Shown: one piece after another, positions 1-4,829 of the stretch
How positions within the stretch are numbered: the stretch's first letter is position 1
How the letters are laid out: each line of letters opens with the position of its first letter
Source: an uncultured Bacilli bacterium
Lineage (GTDB): Bacteria; Bacillota_I; Bacilli_A; RF39; UBA660
Assembly: GCA_948479395.1 (NCBI GenBank)
Contig: CAOLUI010000028.1
Span: 1 to 9,901 of the forward strand
DNA length: 9,901 nt
Direction of reading: 5' to 3'
The notes under the pieces: model-generated
Database searches by the model: none
Told to the model about the DNA's origin: nothing
The model's input: the letters and a program-made list of their open reading frames with translations, nothing else
Position numbers and translations under genes: made by a program

Positions 1-837
1 TTAAGATATATAGGAGCAAATCCTAACAATTATGTTCAATTTAATAATGAGTTATGGCGAATAATAGGAGTAATGAAAGATATTGAAAATCCCGATGGAA
101 GTAAGGAAGATAAAATTAAGTTAATAAGAAGTGAGAGTATCGGAGATTATAATTGGGATAATAAGCCAAGTGGTGTAGGTTCATCAACAAGCTCTTATGG
201 AAGTAATGATTGGAGTGATAGTATATTACAAAAAATGTTAAATGAAGGAGCATACTATAATAGAACAAGTGGGGATTGCCCGTATGGACAAAATGGAGCA
301 ACAACTCCATGTGACTTTAGTAGTATAGGATTAACCGAAGAATCCAAAGGAATGATAAGTGATAGTGTATGGAACTTAGGAGGAAGTAGTACATATAATG
401 ATGTAACAACTAAAGCATTTTATGAAAGAGAAAGAGGAAGTACAGTGCCTAGTGGTCATGCAACAACATGGACAGGGCATGTTGGATTAATGTATCCATC
501 AGATTATGGATATGCAACAAGTGGTGGAAATATAACAAATAGAAATACATGTTTAAGTAGGGTTTTATATAATTGGGATGGAGGTAATTATAGATATTGC
601 CCAGAAAATGATTGGGTGTATAACAATAGTTCTCAATGGACAATTACTCCATATTTATCTTCGCCTAATAATTTTATTTTTTATGTTGCTTCAAACGCCA
701 AAAATGTTACGCCTTTTCTTGCTTTTAATATACCTAATGCGCTTGCGACACGTCCATCGTTATACTTAAAATCGAATATAGAAATAGAGATTGGAGGAGT
801 AGGTTCAAGTGCTTCACCATTTGTTTTAAAGAAATAG
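1..837 (+). CDS. Surface-type protein, C-terminal part (5' partial)
   Basis: The reading frame is open from base 1 with no start or SD before the internal ATG at 73, so the gene begins outside the window; 278 residues are visible, ending in TAA. The first visible residues include NNYVQFNNELWRIIGV, which I recognise from large Ser/Gly/Asn/Tyr-rich surface or pilin-like proteins of uncultured gut Firmicutes. The middle has low-complexity Ser/Gly/Thr stretches and several cysteines (SGDCPYG, TTPCDF, NRNTC, YRYC). The end has RPSLYLKSN followed by a Gly/Ser stretch and SPFVLKK, typical of the family's C-terminus. No transmembrane helix or LPXTG motif lies in the visible part, so any export signal or anchor should be upstream. 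Function is unknown; adhesion or another surface role is inferred. Base skew changes sharply near base 655 (see findings). The gene ends 9 nt before a terminator hairpin. Confidence 0.7.
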   Translation, partial: LRYIGANPNNYVQFNNELWRIIGVMKDIENPDGSKEDKIKLIRSESIGDYNWDNKPSGVGSSTSSYGSNDWSDSILQKMLNEGAYYNRTSGDCPYGQNGATTPCDFSSIGLTEESKGMISDSVWNLGGSSTYNDVTTKAFYERERGSTVPSGHATTWTGHVGLMYPSDYGYATSGGNITNRNTCLSRVLYNWDGGNYRYCPENDWVYNNSSQWTITPYLSSPNNFIFYVASNAKNVTPFLAFNIPNALATRPSLYLKSNIEIEIGGVGSSASPFVLKK

Positions 838-846
838 TTTATTAAG

Positions 847-872
847 TCATCAAAATATTTGATGATTTTTTA
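847..872 (+). terminator. Intrinsic terminator after the surface-protein gene
   Basis: A perfect 8-bp stem, TCATCAAA (847-854) with TTTGATGA (858-865), closes a 3-nt loop and is followed at once by six T (866-871). This is a standard Rho-independent layout on the + strand. It separates the surface-protein gene from the promoter of the nuclease gene, which starts only about 10 nt further on. Confidence 0.75.
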
Positions 873-882
873 TATTGTTTAA

Positions 883-891
883 TGTTATAAT
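883..891 (+). promoter_or_regulatory. Extended -10 promoter for the nuclease-lysozyme unit
   Basis: TGTTATAAT matches the extended -10 form TGnTATAAT exactly. I see no convincing -35 hexamer at 16-18 bp upstream, where the preceding terminator lies; the TG extension would compensate. Transcription would begin near 897-899, just before the SD at 902, giving a very short leader. This position also excludes the in-frame ATG at 875 as a start. Confidence 0.6.
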
Positions 892-913
892 AATTTTAAT
901 TAAGAGGTTTTTT

Positions 914-1609
914 ATGAAAAAATTTAGAAATATTTTTTGTACTTGTCTAGTTCTTTGGTCTTTAGGATTTGGTTTTTATAAGGAAAATTTTGGGCGTGCA
1001 GAAGAGAATATTTCTTCTTATATATTAGAAGAAGTTCCTGATTATAATGGGTTATCATATGTTTATTTAAATAATAATGAACCTAATTTTACGAGTGATG
1101 ATATAACTACGGATAGTTTTGAGCATTATAGCGAACTTGATAAGTTAGGAAGATGTGGTGTTGCATTTGCAAATGTTAGTGTTAATACGATGCCAACAAA
1201 AGAGCGAGAGAGTATTGGAAGTATAAAACCAAGTGGTTGGCATACTGTAAAGTATGATAGTGTTGATGGTAAGTATTTGTATAATCGCTGTCATCTAATT
1301 GGATATCAATTGACAGGAGAAAATGCTAATGAAAAAAATTTAATTACTTGTACAAGATATATGAATACAATAGGAATGTTAGAGTTTGAAAATAAAGTGG
1401 CTGATTATGTTAAAGAAACAAAAAATCATGTTTTGTATAGAGTAACACCAATTTATCAAGAAAATAATTTAGTGGCTAGTGGGGTAGAGATGGAAGCTTT
1501 ATCGGTTGAAGATGAAGGATTAGGTTTAAAGTTTCATGTATATATATATAATGAGCAAGATGGAATAGAAATTAATTATCAGAATGGTGAAAGTAAGTTA
1601 GTGGAATAA
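914..1609 (+). CDS. Secreted DNA/RNA non-specific endonuclease (EndA/DNase type)
   Basis: A 231-residue protein. The N-terminus (KKFR, then about 17 mostly hydrophobic residues, then GRAEE) looks like a signal peptide or signal anchor, so it should act outside the membrane. The core matches the beta-beta-alpha-metal nuclease family of pneumococcal EndA. NRCHLIGY carries the catalytic His127 in place of the usual DRGH. KNLITCTRYMN aligns with the EndA segment holding its metal-site asparagines (here Asn142 and Asn151), and FENKV supplies Glu159. It should cleave DNA and possibly RNA, using a divalent metal. The start at 914 is chosen because AAGAGG (902-907) lies 6 nt upstream; the in-frame ATG at 875 has no SD and lies upstream of the -10 element. 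The lysozyme gene starts 15 nt downstream, so the two are probably cotranscribed. Roles in DNA scavenging, uptake or competition are inference. Confidence 0.88.
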   Translation: MKKFRNIFCTCLVLWSLGFGFYKENFGRAEENISSYILEEVPDYNGLSYVYLNNNEPNFTSDDITTDSFEHYSELDKLGRCGVAFANVSVNTMPTKERESIGSIKPSGWHTVKYDSVDGKYLYNRCHLIGYQLTGENANEKNLITCTRYMNTIGMLEFENKVADYVKETKNHVLYRVTPIYQENNLVASGVEMEALSVEDEGLGLKFHVYIYNEQDGIEINYQNGESKLVE

Positions 1610-1624
1610 AGGAAGAGATTATTT

Positions 1625-2857
1625 ATGACTTTAAATAAAAAACAAATTAAAATAGGCATTTTAATAGTAGGTATTTTGAGTTTATTCGTTTTAGTATGGG
1701 GTATTACGAAAATAATTCAAAAGATTAGAGTTAAAAATGCCAAGATAGAGATCACTTTACATGATGATATGACAATTAATTTTTTAGAGGAAAAAAGAAT
1801 TTCAGATTATATTGTGAGTATTAATGGGAAAATAGTTGATGATAAATTTATTGATACAACTTCAATTGGAGAAAAAGTAATAGCTTTTGAATTTGTGAAT
1901 GATGATGGTATAAGAGTTCCTTATGAGTATAAATTGAGTGTTGTAGATAAAGTTGAACCAGTAATATGGCTAGGCAATAGTTATACGGTTTATAAAGGAA
2001 ATGATATAGATACCTCCAAAATTTTATGTGGAGATAATGAAGATGCTAGTCCTCATTGCTATATTGAAGGGGAGTATGATTATAATGTCCCAGGAGAGTA
2101 TCCTTTAGTTTTTAAGGCTAGTGATAAAAGTGGAAATGTTGCTCAAAGGAATTTTACTTTACATGTTGTAGAACCTAAAAAAAATGAAAGTGCGCCTGTT
2201 AAAGATGTGTTACCATCTTACACATTATTTAGTGATATTTATGTGAAATATAAGAATGATAAAACTAAAATAGGGATTGATGTTTCTGGTTGGCAAGGAG
2301 ATATAGATTTTGAAGCGATTAAACAAGCAGGTGTAGAATTTATGTTTATTAAAGTAGGAGGGACTAAAGGAACAGGTAAAGAATTTTATGTTGATTCAAA
2401 ATTTGAGCAAAATATTAAAAAAGCTAATGAAATTGGAATAGATGTAGGAATTTATTTTTATTCTTATGCTAATTCTAATAAACAAGCCCAAGAAGAAGCA
2501 AAATGGGTCATTAAACAAATTAAAGATTATAAAGTAAAATTACCAGTAGTGTTTGATTGGGAAAATTGGTCTAGCTTTAATGATTATAATTTAAGTTTTT
2601 TTGGTTTAACTGATATGGCAAATTCTTTTTTAGAAGTTTTAAATAAATCAGGATATGAAGGAATGATTTATAGTAGTAAAAGCTATTTAGAAAAACTTTG
2701 GTTACCGACTAAATATGATATTTGGTTAGCTCATTACACAGTTAATATGGAGAAAACTAGTTATCAAGGAAAATATAAATATTGGCAGCTTTGTGATGAT
2801 GGTAAAATTGATGGTATAAATGCTAATGTTGATATAGACATTATGTATTTAGATTAA
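1625..2857 (+). CDS. Membrane-anchored GH25 lysozyme with Ig-like stalk
   Basis: A 410-residue protein in three parts. Residues 8-31 form one transmembrane segment after a short basic N-terminus, with no obvious cleavage site, so a signal anchor with the rest outside is likely. Residues about 40-182 look like bacterial Ig-like/DUF5011-type beta domains (VVDKVEPVI, YTVYKGNDIDTS, VPGEYPLVFKASDKSGN); Cys135 and Cys145 could form a disulfide there. Residues about 214-410 are a GH25 muramidase domain: IGIDVSGWQGDIDF with Asp219, VVFDWENW with the expected catalytic Asp311 and Glu313, and YWQLCDDG then VDIDIMY near the end. It should hydrolyse the MurNAc-GlcNAc beta-1,4 bond of peptidoglycan. AAGGAAGAG (1609-1617) overlaps the nuclease stop and serves as SD. 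Remodelling of its own wall, prey lysis or self-lysis are all possible; the missing cell-wall-binding repeats and the membrane anchor favour action close to its own surface. Confidence 0.9.
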   Translation: MTLNKKQIKIGILIVGILSLFVLVWGITKIIQKIRVKNAKIEITLHDDMTINFLEEKRISDYIVSINGKIVDDKFIDTTSIGEKVIAFEFVNDDGIRVPYEYKLSVVDKVEPVIWLGNSYTVYKGNDIDTSKILCGDNEDASPHCYIEGEYDYNVPGEYPLVFKASDKSGNVAQRNFTLHVVEPKKNESAPVKDVLPSYTLFSDIYVKYKNDKTKIGIDVSGWQGDIDFEAIKQAGVEFMFIKVGGTKGTGKEFYVDSKFEQNIKKANEIGIDVGIYFYSYANSNKQAQEEAKWVIKQIKDYKVKLPVVFDWENWSSFNDYNLSFFGLTDMANSFLEVLNKSGYEGMIYSSKSYLEKLWLPTKYDIWLAHYTVNMEKTSYQGKYKYWQLCDDGKIDGINANVDIDIMYLD

Positions 2858-2859
2858 AA

Positions 2860-2888
2860 TTGATATTTTGGTATTTTTTTAATATAAT
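2860..2888 (+). promoter_or_regulatory. Sigma-A-type promoter for the two unknown genes
   Basis: TTGATA (2860-2865) and TATAAT (2883-2888) are separated by 17 bp, a near-consensus housekeeping promoter. It begins 2 bp after the lysozyme stop codon. Transcription would start near 2895, followed by the SD AAGAGAG (2901-2907) and the ATG at 2913. Confidence 0.7.
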
Positions 2889-2912
2889 AGCTTTTCAGAA
2901 AAGAGAGATATT

Positions 2913-3428
2913 ATGAAATGTTTAACATACAGGATAAGCACAAGAGATATTTTTATAAAAATTAATCAAAGATTAATTGAAAAAGGTTATTACGAAAAAA
3001 ATATAGAGGAGAAAAAGTTATTGGTAACTGAAGAATTGAAAATATATTTACAAAGGAAAATATTAGATTATAAACCTCAAATAAGAGTTGAGGATCTAGA
3101 AAATTTAGATTTAAATGATTTATTAATTATAGTCTATAGTGATAGTGGAGATAATAAAGAAGTAATTTATCAGCTTATTCACTATTTATTAGGTATTATG
3201 AGTGATATGCAAGGGTTTTACATAGCTTGGTTTTCGCCGTTTAAAAATAATATAAATATTCCAATTATAAAAGAAGAAAATGGTTTAATAGAAGAATTAG
3301 TTACACCCCTTGATATTAATTCCGTAACTATATTTAATTTTGTGTATGAATTTTTTAAAGCACATAATTTTGAAGATCAATTAGCAAGAAAAAGAATAAT
3401 ACCAAAATTACCAAAAAATGGTGATTAA
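2913..3428 (+). CDS. Hypothetical protein, soluble, 171 residues
   Basis: I do not recognise this protein. The SD AAGAGAG (2901-2907) lies 5 nt before the ATG, and a near-consensus promoter stands just upstream, so expression is well supported. The sequence is mixed alpha/beta and Lys/Glu/Ile-rich, without a signal peptide or a clear transmembrane helix. Residues about 11-50 look helical and charged. A hydrophobic strand (DLLIIVYSDSG, about 69-79) and a hydrophobic stretch (about 85-107, IYQLIHYLLGIMSDMQGFYIAWF) form a probable core. It ends with the basic tail RKRIIPKLPKNGD. It has one cysteine, at position 3. A cytoplasmic location is likely. It is followed 62 nt later by a small secreted protein on the same strand, with no clear terminator between them, so the two may be cotranscribed. 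No function can be assigned. Confidence 0.65.
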   Translation: MKCLTYRISTRDIFIKINQRLIEKGYYEKNIEEKKLLVTEELKIYLQRKILDYKPQIRVEDLENLDLNDLLIIVYSDSGDNKEVIYQLIHYLLGIMSDMQGFYIAWFSPFKNNINIPIIKEENGLIEELVTPLDINSVTIFNFVYEFFKAHNFEDQLARKRIIPKLPKNGD

Positions 3429-3490
3429 TTATTCTTTTTTTAAGCTTTAAATTATGATTTTAAAACCACACTATTTATAGGTGAAGTTTT

Positions 3491-3829
3491 ATGAAAAAAG
3501 TTTTTTTAGCTTTTATTGTAATAATATGTTTATCGATAAATAGCTATAACGCTTATAGTAAGAGTAATTGTTTAAAAGAAATAATACCTAGTGGTTTAAA
3601 TTCAAAAAATATTTTGAGTTATTTGGAAGAAAATAATTTAGTAGGCTTAGTTAGTAAAATATGTTCAAAAGATATATGTTATACTTTAAATACTTCTGAT
3701 TTAAAGGGTGACATAAATATATTTGTTAATAAAAATATTAATTATTTAAAAGAAAAAAATAATGAAGCAGCAATTGAAGCTGAATTAAAAGGATTTGGTA
3801 TTGAAAAGTTAATCATTTATGTGTGTTAA
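3491..3829 (+). CDS. Small exported four-cysteine protein, unknown
   Basis: A 112-residue protein with a classical signal peptide: MKK, a hydrophobic core FLAFIVIICLSI (5-16), then a polar NSYNAYSKS region, with cleavage plausible near Ala21-Ser25. There is no proper lipobox, because Ile rather than Gly/Ala/Ser precedes Cys13. The mature part has Cys27, Cys58, Cys63 and the C-terminal Cys112, which could pair into two disulfides. It also has a charged, probably helical stretch (84-101, INYLKEKNNEAAIEAELK). I do not recognise the family. AGGTGA (3479-3484) is a good SD 6 nt before the ATG. I see no strong promoter in the 62-bp gap before it, so transcription from 2860-2888 is likely. The gene runs 17 bp into the 3' end of the convergent radical SAM gene. 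A peptide-like or envelope role is speculation. Confidence 0.6.
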   Translation: MKKVFLAFIVIICLSINSYNAYSKSNCLKEIIPSGLNSKNILSYLEENNLVGLVSKICSKDICYTLNTSDLKGDINIFVNKNINYLKEKNNEAAIEAELKGFGIEKLIIYVC

Positions 3830-4739
3830 ATTTATCACCTTGATAAATATTTCTTTTTATCATTTCTTTATCTATATCATTTAAAACACAAAATTTTTTT
3901 GTTAACCATGTGGGTGCTATTAAATCATTTAAAATAGGATCTCCAGTAATACGATGGATAACTATTTTGGGATTTAAATATTCTAATTGGGTACAAACTA
4001 TATCAATATATTCTTCTTTAGTTAAAAGATGAAATTTTTCTTTTAAATACATATTAGCTAGAGGAGTATTTTTTAAAATATGAAGCATGTGTATTTTAAT
4101 TCCATCAATATCTAAATTATTTAAAAGTTTAACGGTATTTATCATATCTTCTTTGGTTTCATAAGGTAGGCCATTAATAATATGAACAACTACTTTTAAG
4201 TGACGTTTTTTCAAATTTTTAACATATTCTATAAAGTTTTTTAGATCATGACCACGATTAATTATTTTTAATGTTTCATCTTTACTTGATTGTAAACCTA
4301 ATTCTATAGTCAAATAAGTTTTTTGATTTAATTCTTCTAAGTAATTTAAACATCTAGGTGAAATAGCATCGCTTCTTGTTGCAATAGATAATCCAATAAC
4401 ATTAGGTAAATGAAGAATGGTTTCATATTTTTCTTTTAAAATGGGTAAGGGAGCAAAGGTATTAGTATTGGCTTGAAAATAACCGATATATAAACTATTA
4501 GGCCATTTTTTTTCTAAAACTTTAACGTTATCGTAGAATTGATGAACAAGATCGGGATTTTTAGTTATATCATAATTATTGCTTCCATGAAGACAAAAGA
4601 TACATCCTTGATTATTTTTGATATTAGGACAAGAAAAATTAGCATTTAGACTTACTTTAAAAACTTTTTGCTTAAAAGTAGTACGGTAATGGTAATTAAG
4701 AGTATGATATCTTTTATTATCAAAACTATAAGGGAACAT
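3813..4739 (-). CDS. Radical SAM protein, YtqA/YhcC (TIGR01212) type
   Basis: A 308-residue protein. FSCPNIKNNQGCIFC holds the 4Fe-4S cluster cysteines Cys37, Cys46 and Cys49 (C-x8-C-x2-C), with the wide first spacing typical of the Elp3-like YhcC/YtqA group, though about three residues shorter than I remember for it. Other family marks are the segment around YIGYFQANTNTFAP, IATRSDAISP, ELGLQS (146-151) and VVHIINGLPYET. It should bind SAM reductively in the cytoplasm. From memory, the Bacillus subtilis homologue YtqA is linked to wobble-uridine tRNA modification (proposed name MnmL); I do not assign that here. The ATG at 4739 is preferred because AGGTGATC (complement of 4743-4750), an excellent match to the Bacillus anti-SD, lies just upstream. 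A GTG start at 4748 would place that SD inside the gene. The gene appears to end in TGA, overlapping the convergent gene by 17 bp. Confidence 0.85.
   Translation of the reverse strand: MFPYSFDNKRYHTLNYHYRTTFKQKVFKVSLNANFSCPNIKNNQGCIFCLHGSNNYDITKNPDLVHQFYDNVKVLEKKWPNSLYIGYFQANTNTFAPLPILKEKYETILHLPNVIGLSIATRSDAISPRCLNYLEELNQKTYLTIELGLQSSKDETLKIINRGHDLKNFIEYVKNLKKRHLKVVVHIINGLPYETKEDMINTVKLLNNLDIDGIKIHMLHILKNTPLANMYLKEKFHLLTKEEYIDIVCTQLEYLNPKIVIHRITGDPILNDLIAPTWLTKKFCVLNDIDKEMIKRNIYQGDKFNTHK
3830..3858 (+). terminator. Weak hairpin terminator inside the convergent gene
   Basis: ATTTATC (3830-3836) and GATAAAT (3842-3848) form a 7-bp stem with a 5-nt loop, followed by the T-rich stretch ATTTCTTTTT. 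It begins right after the stop of the 112-residue gene and lies within the 3' coding end of the minus-strand radical SAM gene. The stem has a single G-C pair, so efficiency is doubtful. No T-tract follows it on the minus strand, so it would act only on + transcripts. Confidence 0.4.
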
Positions 4740-4757
4740 GTTGATCACCTAAGCAAT

Positions 4758-4766
4758 ATTATAACA
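4758..4766 (-). promoter_or_regulatory. Extended -10 promoter for the radical SAM gene
   Basis: The minus strand reads TGTTATAAT, a perfect extended -10 and the same nine bases as the element before the nuclease gene. Only a poor -35 (about 3 of 6 matches, near 4781-4787) is present, as is common for this promoter type. It lies 8 nt upstream of the SD at 4743-4750, so the leader is very short. Confidence 0.6.
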
Positions 4767-4776
4767 AATTCATTAG

Positions 4777-4805
4777 TTGTTTTGTAAGGATGTTTATGCT
4801 AAAAT
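4777..4805 (+). promoter_or_regulatory. Promoter for the GH31 gene, overlapping the divergent one
   Basis: TTGTTT (4777-4782) and TAAAAT (4800-4805) are 17 bp apart, and TG at 4797-4798 makes the latter an extended -10. Transcription would begin near 4812, ahead of the SD AGAGGGTG (4817-4824). A second TATAAT at 4809-4814 would start transcription at about the SD and is less likely. Its -35 overlaps the -35 zone of the divergent radical SAM promoter. Confidence 0.5.
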
Positions 4806-4829
4806 AGATATAATAAAGAGGGTGCTAGT

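Noticed and set aside
640..837. Diversity-generating retroelement target region at the end of the surface protein
   Set aside because: No reverse transcriptase, template repeat or AAC/AAT-rich variable pattern is visible in the window; the skew change alone is not enough.
875..913. Upstream in-frame ATG that would add 13 residues to the nuclease
   Set aside because: It has no SD and lies before the -10 element, so it would not be in the transcript; the ATG at 914 has AAGAGG at proper spacing and begins a normal signal peptide.
2856..2880. AAAAT...ATTTT plus T-run after the lysozyme gene, as a terminator
   Set aside because: The 5-bp stem is all A-T and coincides with the -35 region of the next promoter; a real stem is not supported.
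3429..3490. A separate promoter for the 112-residue exported protein
   Set aside because: The only -10-like match (TATTTA, 3472-3477) directly abuts the SD, and no -35 is visible.
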